In this document: positions 35,973-44,385 of the stretch, piece by piece
How positions within the stretch are numbered: the first letter of the stretch is position 1
How the letters are laid out: every line of letters starts with the position of its first letter
Source of the DNA: an uncultured Lachnospiraceae bacterium
GTDB lineage: Bacteria > Bacillota > Clostridia > Lachnospirales > Lachnospiraceae
Length of the DNA stretch: 64,000 nucleotides
Assembly: GCA_946546945.1 (NCBI GenBank)
Contig: CAMNOU010000013.1
Coordinates: 25,318 to 89,317 of the forward strand
Reading direction: 5' to 3'
Notes under the pieces: model-generated
Told to the model about the DNA's origin: nothing
Seen by the model: the letters and a program-made list of their open reading frames with translations, nothing else
The model's database searches: none
Translations under genes and position numbers: made by a program

Positions 35973-36935
35973 ATGAGCGAGAAGACAATCGAAATAACGC
36001 TGGCTCCCTATAAGGGAGTCAGGATAAAGAAAAAAGAAGTGACAGTTAGCGAAGCGGAGATCCTGGCGGAACTGGAGAGAGCCCGTTCCTATGCTTCAAA
36101 GACGGTTGATAAAACAGACGGAACTGCAGAAATGGGAGACCAGGTGGTGATTGATTTCGTCGGATATATCAACGATGAGGCTTTCGAGGGAGGAGACGGG
36201 ACAGATTATCCCCTTGCGCTCGGATCGAATACGTTTATTCCCGGCTTTGAGGAGCAGCTGGTGGGGGCAAAGGTCGGCGACACCGTTGATGTCAAAGTGC
36301 CTTTCCCGGAAAACTATCATGCCAAAGAGTACGCGGGAAAAGACGCGGTATTCAAAGTAACTGTCAAAAGCCTGCGCGCAACAGTAACTCCCGAGCTGAC
36401 GGATGAGGTTGTTGCGAAGATTTCGCCCTGCAAGTCGGTGGAAGAGTTTAAAGGGTATGTCAGGGATCAGATCCATCAGTACAAAGCGGATCAGATCCTG
36501 CAGGAAAAAGAAAATCAGATTCTGAGCCGGATCGTAGATGCCTCCGAAATCCTTGTGCCGGAAGAAATGATTGCCGAGCGGCAGGAAGCGCTGAAGAACA
36601 ATCTGATCGCACAGCTCCGGAACAGCGGAAATACACTGGAAGCTTATCTGGATTACAATAATCTTACCGAAGAAATGTTTGATGCATATGCGAAAAATGA
36701 CGCGCATAACATGCTGAAAGGCCAGGCTGTTCTGTCTGAAATCGCCCGGACAGAGGGCTTCTCTTTCACACCTCAGGAGCTGGAGGATGAACTCTTCCGG
36801 ATGGCAAGAGGCTATCAGATGACCGTCGGGGAACTGCGGGATATGATTGGCGAAGAAGGGGTGAAAATGGTAGGCAGTGACATTCTGAACAAGCAGGCAC
36901 TGGATTTTGTCGTCGCACAAAGCATAGAGGAATAA
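35973..36935 (+). CDS. Trigger-factor-like FKBP-type peptidyl-prolyl isomerase
   Basis: The 320-residue protein has a short N-terminal segment, an FKBP domain (VVIDFVGYINDEAFEGGDGTDYPLALGSNTFIPGFEEQLVGAKVGDTVDVKVPFPENYHAKEYAGKDAVF at about 55-125) and a helical trigger-factor C-terminal domain. The N-terminal ribosome-binding domain of true trigger factor is missing, so it is shorter (about 320 against 430). It probably assists folding of cytosolic proteins. GGAGGAATCT precedes the ATG. A second, full-length tig would be expected elsewhere in the genome. Confidence 0.85.
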   Translation: MSEKTIEITLAPYKGVRIKKKEVTVSEAEILAELERARSYASKTVDKTDGTAEMGDQVVIDFVGYINDEAFEGGDGTDYPLALGSNTFIPGFEEQLVGAKVGDTVDVKVPFPENYHAKEYAGKDAVFKVTVKSLRATVTPELTDEVVAKISPCKSVEEFKGYVRDQIHQYKADQILQEKENQILSRIVDASEILVPEEMIAERQEALKNNLIAQLRNSGNTLEAYLDYNNLTEEMFDAYAKNDAHNMLKGQAVLSEIARTEGFSFTPQELEDELFRMARGYQMTVGELRDMIGEEGVKMVGSDILNKQALDFVVAQSIEE

Positions 36936-36987
36936 AATCAGCAGGAACGGTACAAACTAACGGATAAGAAAATGAAAAGGAGATTTC

Positions 36988-37305
36988 ATGATGACTCAGT
37001 TAGATTGTACCGTGACAAACTGTTTGTATAATAAGGACTGCCTGTGCAGCAAGGGAGATATCATCATTGGAGGGAACCATGCGGCCCGGTCTTCCGATAC
37101 CTGCTGTGAGAGCTTCAGGCCGGGAGGATCCGCTGCCGTTAATTCCACAGGAACAGCATCTACTACCGTTGATATTGACTGCGAGGCAATCCGCTGTATT
37201 CACAATGCTGACTGTAAGTGTTCTGCTTCCCACATCGGAATCGGAGGAGGAAACAGAGCCGTATGCAGGACAGATACGGAATGCGCTGACTTTATGTGTA
37301 AGTAG
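36988..37305 (+). CDS. DUF1540 double-domain Cys-rich protein
   Basis: The 105-residue protein has two Cys-rich DUF1540 repeats: LDCTVTNCLYNKDCLCSKGDIIIGG (then CCESF) and IDCEAIRCIHNADCKCSASHIGIGG (then CADFMC). A Ser/Thr/Gly linker joins them. The even Cys spacing suggests metal or disulfide structure. DUF1540 genes are common in spore formers, and some are sporulation-expressed, but no function is known. AAGGAG lies 6 bases ahead. Its TAG is followed at once by the ATG of a Spo0E-type gene. Confidence 0.85.
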   Translation: MMTQLDCTVTNCLYNKDCLCSKGDIIIGGNHAARSSDTCCESFRPGGSAAVNSTGTASTTVDIDCEAIRCIHNADCKCSASHIGIGGGNRAVCRTDTECADFMCK

Positions 37306-37452
37306 ATGGATAAAAAAAAATTGAAAAAACAGATAGAAGAAGCCAGAAAAGATCTCAACGAACTGATTCTTCAGGGACAGGACAGGGAACGGATTCTTCA
37401 GCAGAGCAGGAAGGTGGATGAACTGATTGCTCTTTATTACGAAAGCACTTGA
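37306..37452 (+). CDS. Spo0E-family aspartyl-phosphate phosphatase
   Basis: A 48-residue protein of the Spo0E family, which dephosphorylates Spo0A and so holds back sporulation. The helix-turn-helix signature is IEEARKDLNELI followed by QSRKVDELIALYY; the family's SxxxD core reads SRKVD here. The ATG follows the preceding stop directly and has no ribosome-binding site of its own, so translation is by coupling. The TGA stop lies in the 5' arm of the terminator. Its size explains why length filters miss it. The assignment is strong on the motif, and its site beside a DUF1540 gene in a spore former fits. Confidence 0.82.
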   Translation: MDKKKLKKQIEEARKDLNELILQGQDRERILQQSRKVDELIALYYEST

Positions 37453-37480
37453 ATCAATAAAGATTCAAGTGCTTTTTTTT
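37442..37480 (+). terminator. Terminator overlapping the Spo0E-type gene end
   Basis: AAAGCACTTGAATC (37442-37455) pairs with GATTCAAGTGCTTT (37462-37475), followed by T. The stop codon TGA (37450-37452) is within the 5' arm. Confidence 0.9.
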
Positions 37481-37490
37481 AATATCCCCC

Positions 37491-37574
37491 TTGATTTTTC
37501 CCATCAAATACCGTACTATTGATATAAAAGTGGCGGAAAGTGGCGCTAAAGTGGTTTGAAAGGTCACAAAGTGG
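37491..37574 (+). promoter_or_regulatory. dcw promoter and MraZ operator
   Basis: TTGATT (37491-37496) and TACTAT (37514-37519) are 17 bases apart. GTGG repeats at 37530, 37540, 37551 and 37571 (a weaker AGGT at 37561) are spaced about 10 bases, the known MraZ operator design of direct GTGG-type repeats in the leader. MraZ probably represses its own cluster here. Confidence 0.75.
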
Positions 37575-37651
37575 ATAAGTTGATAAAAATGTTGATAACC
37601 TCAAACCAGTGACAGCACTTTCGAAAACAGCCGGGGAAGAAGGTGTTTTTG

Positions 37652-38080
37652 ATGTTCAAAGGAGAATATAACCATTCTGTGGATGCGAAGGGCAGGATTA
37701 TCATGCCGGCGAAGTTCCGTGAGATGCTTGGCGATGAATTCGTGGTGACCAAGGGATTGGATCACTGTCTGTTTGTGTACCCGAATGAGGAATGGCAGAA
37801 CATCGAAAACAAATTCCGGGAAGTGCCGCTTACGACAAAAGATGCCAGAAAGTTTGCGCGGTTTTTCTTTGCGGGAGCCGCCGACTGTGAGATCGACAAG
37901 CAGGGCAGAGCTCTGATTCCGGGGGTATTGCGTGAATATGCGGGACTGCAGAAAGAAGTGGTTCTGGTCGGAGTCCTGAACCGGATCGAGATCTGGAGCA
38001 AAGACCGCTGGCTTGAAAATGAATACGATGATATGGATGAGATTGCTGAACACATGGCAGCATTAGGACTGGGGATCTGA
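37652..38080 (+). CDS. mraZ: Transcriptional regulator MraZ
   Basis: This 142-residue double SpoVT/AbrB-like protein heads most dcw clusters and binds repeats in its own promoter. The first domain reads [23 protein letters not shown] and the second [22 protein letters not shown], both with the DxKGR-type signature. It starts at ATG 37652 behind AGAAGGTG; the upstream TTG-type frame of three residues is not supported. Its stop overlaps the ATG of rsmH. MraZ is known to repress or tune division gene expression, and GTGG repeats upstream agree. Confidence 0.93.
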   Translation: MFKGEYNHSVDAKGRIIMPAKFREMLGDEFVVTKGLDHCLFVYPNEEWQNIENKFREVPLTTKDARKFARFFFAGAADCEIDKQGRALIPGVLREYAGLQKEVVLVGVLNRIEIWSKDRWLENEYDDMDEIAEHMAALGLGI

Positions 38081-39021
38081 TGATGGAGTTTTCACATTTA
38101 TCTGTTTTGTTAAAAGAGACGGTTGATGCCCTGGTCACGGATCCGGACGGTATTTATGTGGATGGAACTCTGGGAGGAGCCGGACACAGCCTGGAGGTTT
38201 GCAAAAGACTTTCTGACAAGGGGCGGCTGATCGGGCTGGATCAGGACGCGGACGCAATCAGGGCTGCAGGCAAGCGGCTTGAGCCTTACCGGAATCAGGT
38301 GACAATTATCCGGAGCAATTATTGTGATATGCCGGATGTCCTGAAGCAGTGCGGTATCACCCGGGTAAACGGAATCATGCTGGATTTGGGAGTTTCTTCC
38401 TATCAGCTGGATGAACCGGCCAGAGGGTTTACTTACAGAACGGAAGATGCCCCTTTGGATATGCGGATGGATCAGCGCCAGACCATAACGGCCAGAGATA
38501 TCCTGGCAACCTACAGTGAACAGGAACTGTACCGTGTCATTCGAGATTACGGAGAGGACAAGTTCGCCAAAAACATTGCAAAGCATATTGTGAGAGCACG
38601 GGAGTCGGCGCCGATTGAAACAACCGGACAGCTGAATGAGATCATAAAGGCGGCGATTCCCATGAAAGTGCGTGCTCAGGGCGGGCATCCGTCCAAACGG
38701 ACCTATCAGGCTCTCCGCATAGAGCTGAACCGGGAATTGGATGTGCTCCGGAATTCGCTGGACGGCATGATACGTATGCTGAAGCCCGGAGGACGCCTGT
38801 GTGTCATTACCTTCCATTCCATTGAGGACAGGATCGTAAAAACCAATTTTAGAAGAAATGAAAATCCGTGTACCTGTCCCAGGGACTTCCCTGTCTGTGT
38901 GTGCGGAAAAGTGCCGATGGGAAAAGTTCTGACAAGGAAGCCGGTTCTCCCGTCTGAAGAGGAACTGGAAAGAAACCGAAGAGCAAAAAGCGCGAAGCTT
39001 CGTGTATTTGAAAGAGTATAG
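38080..39021 (+). CDS. rsmH: 16S rRNA (cytosine-1402-N4)-methyltransferase
   Basis: The 313-residue SAM-dependent enzyme methylates N4 of C1402 in 16S rRNA. The motifs are [13 protein letters not shown] at the N-terminus, [10 protein letters not shown] (SAM site), [26 protein letters not shown] and [20 protein letters not shown]. The ATG at 38080 overlaps the mraZ stop (a second ATG at 38083 is equally possible), so the two are coupled. The position after mraZ is the standard dcw order. Confidence 0.95.
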   Translation: MMEFSHLSVLLKETVDALVTDPDGIYVDGTLGGAGHSLEVCKRLSDKGRLIGLDQDADAIRAAGKRLEPYRNQVTIIRSNYCDMPDVLKQCGITRVNGIMLDLGVSSYQLDEPARGFTYRTEDAPLDMRMDQRQTITARDILATYSEQELYRVIRDYGEDKFAKNIAKHIVRARESAPIETTGQLNEIIKAAIPMKVRAQGGHPSKRTYQALRIELNRELDVLRNSLDGMIRMLKPGGRLCVITFHSIEDRIVKTNFRRNENPCTCPRDFPVCVCGKVPMGKVLTRKPVLPSEEELERNRRAKSAKLRVFERV

Positions 39022-39040
39022 AAAGCAGCAGGAGTAAAAG

Positions 39041-39523
39041 ATGGATCGCAGAGATTATTATGATGATATGTATATAGAGGGAAATGCAGTTCGAAAAAGG
39101 CAGGCCGTTCCAAAGAAAGCGCCGGTTCCGGAGCGCACCAGAGAACAGATCAAACGGGACAGGGACAGAAGACTGTCCGCAAAACGGAATCAACAGCATG
39201 CGATGGCAATCAATTTGGGATATGTCCTTTTCCTGATGGCTGCGACCGTTGTTTGCTGTGCTGTCTGTATTATGTTTATCCGTCTTCAGTCTGATATCAC
39301 AACACACATGAAAGCAATCACGGGCATCGAGACACAGCTGGAAGAGCTCCGCTCTGAGAACGCGGCTCTTCAGAACCGCATTGAGACGATGATCACACTG
39401 GATCAGATTAAAGAAAGAGCGGCAAGCCTGGGGCTTGTTTATCCGGATTCTGAGCAGGTGTACACTTACTCTGTGCCGGATACAGACTATATGAATCAGT
39501 ATGGGGAAGTCGTTTCGAAATAG
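39041..39523 (+). CDS. ftsL: Cell division protein FtsL
   Basis: The 160-residue bitopic protein has a basic cytoplasmic tail of about 55 residues, one membrane helix (INLGYVLFLMAATVVCCAVCIM) and an extracellular coiled coil (IETQLEELRSENAALQNRIETM). It is a FtsL-type divisome subunit expected to bind FtsQ/DivIB and DivIC and activate septal wall synthesis. It lies between rsmH and the transpeptidases, as usual. Sequence conservation in FtsL is low, so topology and position carry most of the weight. Confidence 0.85.
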   Translation: MDRRDYYDDMYIEGNAVRKRQAVPKKAPVPERTREQIKRDRDRRLSAKRNQQHAMAINLGYVLFLMAATVVCCAVCIMFIRLQSDITTHMKAITGIETQLEELRSENAALQNRIETMITLDQIKERAASLGLVYPDSEQVYTYSVPDTDYMNQYGEVVSK

Positions 39524-39544
39524 GAAAAAAGGAAAGGCGGTTCA

Positions 39545-41497
39545 ATGCGCACGGGAAGACGGCGGAGCCGCGGAATAAAGACCTTCCGGTTTCTATTCCG
39601 CATGAAAAAAAAGCTTATTATATTATTTCTCATTATTATAGCATTTTTGATTTTAATGATCGGGCGGCTGGCATATGTGGAACTGAAAAGCGGTGATCGG
39701 TTTGAGAAGATCGTGCTGAGTCAGCAGGAGTACAGCAGCAATACAATTCCATTTCGAAGAGGAGACATTGTAGATCGAAAGGGGACTGTTCTGGCCACCA
39801 GTACAGATGTCTACAATGTCATTTTAGATTGCAGTGTAATCACTTCGAAGGAGAAGTATCTGGAACCGACGATGGCTGCCCTCGAAGCATGCTTTCAGGA
39901 AGATCAGCTGGAAGTCACTTATTCCGAAATCCGCAGCTATATCTCAGAAAATCCCGGACGCAGATATTTCGTGGTTGCCAGGAAACTTCCGTATGAAGAA
40001 GTGGATGCGTTTCAGGAAATGGCAGATGAAGACGCGAATATCAAAGGGATCTGGTTCGAAAAAGAATATATCCGCGAATACCCGTATGGTTCTCTGGGGA
40101 GTGCTGTAATCGGCTATATGGCAGACGGCAATGTGGGAATCGGCGGGATCGAGGATTCCTATAATGACACCCTGAACGGTGTGGACGGCAGACAGTACGG
40201 CTATCTTAATTCAGACTCAAACTATGAGATCAATATTAAAAACGCCGTCAACGGGGAGACGGTGGTATCGACCATCGATGCCAATCTGCAGTCCATTGCG
40301 GAAGAAAAAATGAAGGACTTTTACGACCGTCTGACGGACAACTTCCGGCAGGGCGGCGGCGCGTCTCATATCTCAGTGCTGATGATGGACCCGAATACTG
40401 CGGAAGTGCTTGCGATGGCAAACTATCCAAGCTATGATTATACGATTCAGCCAAATGAGAACCTCAGCCGCTTTTACAAAGAAGAGCAGATCGCTTCCAT
40501 GACGGAAGAGGAAAAATCTGCAGCGATTGAGGCACTGAAACAGAATTTTTCAATCACATACACCTATGAGCCCGGATCTACGGCGAAACCTTTCACGGTC
40601 GCGTGCGGACTGGATACAGGAACGATTACGGAGGATATGACCTTCTACTGTGACGGATACGAAAAGATAGCGGACCGTACCATCCACTGTATCAACCGGA
40701 ACGGACATGGAGAAGAAACCGTTTCCGGTGCCCTGGAGGATTCCTGTAATGATGCGCTGATGCAGATGTCATACCGGATCGGGGCGAAGAACTTTTCAAA
40801 ATATCAGCAGCTGTTTAATTTCGGACTGCGCACCAATATTGATCTTCCCGGAGAGAGCCGTACGAATACACTGATTTATCATGAAGACCAGCTGACGGCA
40901 ATCAATCTGGCTACCAATTCCTTCGGACAGAACTTTAATGTCACCATGATTCAGCTGGCCAGCGCATATTGCTCTGTGGTGAACGGAGGAAATTACTATC
41001 TGCCGCATATGGTCAGAAAGCTGGAGGATGAGCGGGGAAATACTGTGGAAGAGATCAGGCCGACGCTCTTAAAACGCACGATTTCAGAAGGAACTTCTGA
41101 TCTGCTGTGCGGGTATCTGAAAGCTACGGTAGAAGAAGGAACTGCAAAAATCGCGAAGGTTGACGGCTATTCCATGTGCGGGAAGACCGGAACGGCGGAA
41201 AAATATGTTCTCGATGAAAAGGGAAATGCGACTTCTGTCCGTGACACGGAAAACAATCTGGTATCTTTTATCGGATCCGTCCCCGCAAACAACCCGAAGG
41301 TGGTTATTTACGCCATTGTAGATGAGCCGAATGTGGATGACCAGGCGCATAGTAATTATGCGCAGAACCTGGTCAGAGAGATTCTGAAAGAGTCGCTTCC
41401 CTACTTAAATATCTATCCGGATGAGGAACTGACGGGGATCAATGAAAACCTGAATGTTCTGGGGGAGGATCAGAGTCAGGAACAGGCAGGACAGTAA
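39545..41497 (+). CDS. Class B penicillin-binding protein (FtsI/SpoVD group), first copy
   Basis: This 650-residue peptidoglycan transpeptidase has a basic N-terminus, one membrane helix (LIILFLIIIAFLILMIGRLAYVEL) and a pedestal domain (RRGDIVDRKGTVLATS). The catalytic domain has STAK (YEPGSTAKPF), SCN (EDSCNDALM) and KTGT (MCGKTGTAEKY). It cross-links septal or spore cortex wall with FtsW or SpoVE, which lies five genes on. No PASTA domain is visible at the acidic C-terminus. It is followed by a second class B protein; which of them is FtsI and which SpoVD cannot be decided from the sequence. Confidence 0.88.
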   Translation: MRTGRRRSRGIKTFRFLFRMKKKLIILFLIIIAFLILMIGRLAYVELKSGDRFEKIVLSQQEYSSNTIPFRRGDIVDRKGTVLATSTDVYNVILDCSVITSKEKYLEPTMAALEACFQEDQLEVTYSEIRSYISENPGRRYFVVARKLPYEEVDAFQEMADEDANIKGIWFEKEYIREYPYGSLGSAVIGYMADGNVGIGGIEDSYNDTLNGVDGRQYGYLNSDSNYEINIKNAVNGETVVSTIDANLQSIAEEKMKDFYDRLTDNFRQGGGASHISVLMMDPNTAEVLAMANYPSYDYTIQPNENLSRFYKEEQIASMTEEEKSAAIEALKQNFSITYTYEPGSTAKPFTVACGLDTGTITEDMTFYCDGYEKIADRTIHCINRNGHGEETVSGALEDSCNDALMQMSYRIGAKNFSKYQQLFNFGLRTNIDLPGESRTNTLIYHEDQLTAINLATNSFGQNFNVTMIQLASAYCSVVNGGNYYLPHMVRKLEDERGNTVEEIRPTLLKRTISEGTSDLLCGYLKATVEEGTAKIAKVDGYSMCGKTGTAEKYVLDEKGNATSVRDTENNLVSFIGSVPANNPKVVIYAIVDEPNVDDQAHSNYAQNLVREILKESLPYLNIYPDEELTGINENLNVLGEDQSQEQAGQ

Positions 41498-41562
41498 AAA
41501 GTCCAGGCATAGCCCGGCATTCCCCGAATAGACTGTAATAAACGGCCTCAGCAGGGGGACAT

Positions 41563-43323
41563 TTGCAGCATATCAAAACCTTTCAAAGAAAGAAACTGCT
41601 GGTATTCATACTGATCATCATTTCCTCTCTCGGGGTACTGACCGGCCGGCTGGCCTGGCTGATGCTTGACAGATCTGCCTATTACAGTCAGAAGGCCAGA
41701 GATCTTCATGAAAGAGAACGCAGCATCAAGGCGGCAAGAGGAGAGATCAGGGACCGCAATGGGATTGTGCTGGCTGCGAATCAGTCAGTCTGCACCATTT
41801 CCGTGATCCATCGTCAGATCGAAGATCCGGAAGCGGTGATTGCCATGCTCACAAAAGAGCTGGAACTGCCGGAAGAGACAATCCGCAAAAGAGTGGAAAA
41901 GATAAGCTCGATTGAGCGGATCCGCTCCAATGTTTCAAAAGAGCTGGGAGATAAGATCCTGGCCTATCACATGCCCGGCGTAAAAGTTGATGAGGATTAT
42001 AAAAGATACTATCCGTTTGATTCTCTGGCTTCCAGAGTGATTGGCTTTACGGGAAGCGACAATCAGGGGATCATCGGACTGGAAGTAAAGTATGATGAGT
42101 GGCTTTCCGGAGAGGATGGCAAGATCCTTACCCTCACAGATGCCTCCGGCATGGAAATCGAGGGAACCGGGGAAAGCCGGCAGGAACCCGAAAACGGGGA
42201 TCACCTTGTGACCAGCCTGGATTATAACATTCAGTGCTATGCCGAACAGGCGGCTTATACTGTGCTGGAAGAAAAACAGGCGGATGCGGTCAGTGTGATC
42301 CTGATGGATCCGCGAAACGGTGAGATTCTTGCCATGGTGAATGTGCCGGAATACAATCTGAACGAACCGTTCACCCTGACCGGGAAAGATGCAGAGGATC
42401 TGCCGGAGAAAGAACGGCAGGAACAGCTGAACAGGATGTGGCGAAACCGCTGTATCAATGATACGTATGAGCCGGGGTCTACGTTCAAAATAATAACAGC
42501 TGCGGCAGCATTAGAAGAGAACGCTGTTTCTTTATCGGAGCATTTTTTCTGTCCGGGCTATAAGATGGTGGAAGACAGAAAAATCAGATGCCATAAAACA
42601 GCCGGTCACGGACCGGAAACCTTTACGGAAGCAATTATGAACTCCTGCAATCCGGTTTTTATTGAGCTGGGGCTGCGTCTGGGAGCACATAATTATTATA
42701 AATATTTTGAAAAATTCGGGCTGCTGGAAAAAACAGGAGTCGATCTGCCGGGAGAGGCGTCCGCCATCATGCATGCAGAAAAAAACATCGGGCAGGTTGA
42801 ACTGGCGACGATATCCTTCGGACAGTCTTTCCAGATTACGCCGCTGCAGCTGATCACTGCTGTTTCCGCTCTTATTAATGGCGGAACACGGATCACTCCG
42901 CATTTTGGAATACGTGTTGAAAAAGCAGACGGGACTGTAGAAAAGACCTTTGCATATGCAAAGTCCGCCCCCATCGTCCGGAAAGAGACTTCCGATACCC
43001 TGCGCTTCCTTCTGGAAAAGGTCGTGGCTGAGGGAACCGGAAAAAACGGCGCTGTTGAAGGATTTCGTGTCGGAGGGAAAACAGCGACATCACAGACACT
43101 TCCGAGAAGCGACCGGAAGTACATTGCTTCCTTTCTCGGATTCGCTCCCGCGGATGACCCCGAAATCATCGGTCTGGTCGTAATCGACAACCCGCAGGGA
43201 GTGTACTACGGCGGGACGGTAGCCGCACCGGTCATGGGTGGAATCTTTGAGGATATTCTTCCCTACCTGAAGATAGAGAAATCCGGAAAAGAGCAGACGC
43301 CTGACGAAAAATCAGGTCAATAA
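41563..43323 (+). CDS. Class B penicillin-binding protein (FtsI/SpoVD group), second copy
   Basis: The 586-residue transpeptidase begins with TTG at 41563, well supported by AGCAGGGGG. One membrane helix (LLVFILIIISSLGVLTGRLAWLM) precedes a pedestal domain (AARGEIRDRNGIVLAA). Active-site motifs are STFK (YEPGSTFKII), SCN (MNSCNPVFIEL) and KTAT (GGKTATSQT) where most have KTGT; the Gly to Ala change is unusual, though I believe it occurs in related Clostridia. The C-terminal IGLVVIDNPQGVYYGGTVAAPVMG matches SpoVD-like proteins. No PASTA domain is seen. A promoter for mraY follows. Confidence 0.87.
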   Translation: MQHIKTFQRKKLLVFILIIISSLGVLTGRLAWLMLDRSAYYSQKARDLHERERSIKAARGEIRDRNGIVLAANQSVCTISVIHRQIEDPEAVIAMLTKELELPEETIRKRVEKISSIERIRSNVSKELGDKILAYHMPGVKVDEDYKRYYPFDSLASRVIGFTGSDNQGIIGLEVKYDEWLSGEDGKILTLTDASGMEIEGTGESRQEPENGDHLVTSLDYNIQCYAEQAAYTVLEEKQADAVSVILMDPRNGEILAMVNVPEYNLNEPFTLTGKDAEDLPEKERQEQLNRMWRNRCINDTYEPGSTFKIITAAAALEENAVSLSEHFFCPGYKMVEDRKIRCHKTAGHGPETFTEAIMNSCNPVFIELGLRLGAHNYYKYFEKFGLLEKTGVDLPGEASAIMHAEKNIGQVELATISFGQSFQITPLQLITAVSALINGGTRITPHFGIRVEKADGTVEKTFAYAKSAPIVRKETSDTLRFLLEKVVAEGTGKNGAVEGFRVGGKTATSQTLPRSDRKYIASFLGFAPADDPEIIGLVVIDNPQGVYYGGTVAAPVMGGIFEDILPYLKIEKSGKEQTPDEKSGQ

Positions 43324-43325
43324 GG

Positions 43326-43354
43326 TTGCAATACGGCCGCAAAAAGCGTATACT
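43326..43354 (+). promoter_or_regulatory. Internal promoter ahead of mraY
   Basis: TTGCAA (43326-43331) and TATACT (43349-43354) with 17 bases between, in the 85-base gap before mraY. Confidence 0.6.
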
Positions 43355-43408
43355 ATACATCCGAATTTACAAAATCAGCAAAGGCTGAGGTTAAGAAGAG
43401 GTGCTTAA

Positions 43409-44362
43409 ATGACATATGAGGTAATTGTTCCGGTATTGATTTCGTTTGCTGTGATCGCAATACTCGGACCATTCATGATTCCTTTTTTAAGGAAGCTGAA
43501 AATCGGAAATACAGAGCGGGAGGAACTGGAATCCCATCAGAAGAAAAACGGAACGCCGACGATGGGCGGAATCATGATTCTGATCGCCATCATCGTTACG
43601 TCCCTTTTGTATGTAAAAGGATATCCGAAAATCATACCTATTCTCTTTGTGACAGTCGGATTCGGGATTATCGGATTTCTGGATGATTATCTGAAGGTGG
43701 TGCTGAAACGGTCAGATGGGCTGATGCCCAAACAGAAAATGGTGCTGGAGATCGTTGTGACGGCGGTTTTTGCTGTCTATATGGTGAAAAGTGACATACC
43801 GCTGACCATGCTGATCCCGTTTACATCCGGAAAGTATCTTACACTTTCCTGGGTTGCCATACCGGTGCTCTTCCTGGCTGTGATCGGGACGGTAAACGGT
43901 GTCAACTTCACAGATGGACTGGACGGACTTGCGTCAAGCGTTACGGTACTGGTGGCTACATTCTTTACAGTAGTGGCTGCGGGAAATGCCTGCGGGATCG
44001 CTCCGATTACCAGTGCGGTGGCAGGTGCTCTGCTCGGTTTTCTTCTCTTTAATGTATATCCGGCAAGTGTGTTCATGGGAGATACCGGATCTCTTGCGCT
44101 CGGCGGGTTTGTGGCTGCAACAGCGTATATGCTCCAGATGCCGGTCTTTATACTGATTGTGGGACTGATTTACTGGGTTGAAATTATTTCGGTCATGATT
44201 CAGGTCCTGTACTTTAAAAAAACAGGCGGAAAACGATTTTTCCGGATGGCCCCGATCCATCATCATTTTGAACTTGGGGGATGGTCGGAGACCAGAGTAG
44301 TCGCGGTCTTTTCAATCATTACTGCGCTGCTTTGCCTGGTAGCTTTTATCGGTTTGCGATAA
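43409..44362 (+). CDS. mraY: Phospho-MurNAc-pentapeptide translocase
   Basis: The 317-residue polytopic enzyme joins phospho-MurNAc-pentapeptide to undecaprenyl phosphate, making lipid I. Key stretches are GTPTMGGIMIL, GFLDDYLKVVLKRSDGL with the metal-binding Asp pair, NFTDGLDGLASS, FMGDTGSLALGG and PIHHHFELGGWSE. It is shorter than the Escherichia coli protein (360) but typical for Clostridia. It lies just upstream of murD, without the murE and murF genes that often precede it. Confidence 0.96.
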   Translation: MTYEVIVPVLISFAVIAILGPFMIPFLRKLKIGNTEREELESHQKKNGTPTMGGIMILIAIIVTSLLYVKGYPKIIPILFVTVGFGIIGFLDDYLKVVLKRSDGLMPKQKMVLEIVVTAVFAVYMVKSDIPLTMLIPFTSGKYLTLSWVAIPVLFLAVIGTVNGVNFTDGLDGLASSVTVLVATFFTVVAAGNACGIAPITSAVAGALLGFLLFNVYPASVFMGDTGSLALGGFVAATAYMLQMPVFILIVGLIYWVEIISVMIQVLYFKKTGGKRFFRMAPIHHHFELGGWSETRVVAVFSIITALLCLVAFIGLR

Positions 44363-44385
44363 GGAATGAATAACGGAGGATGGAG

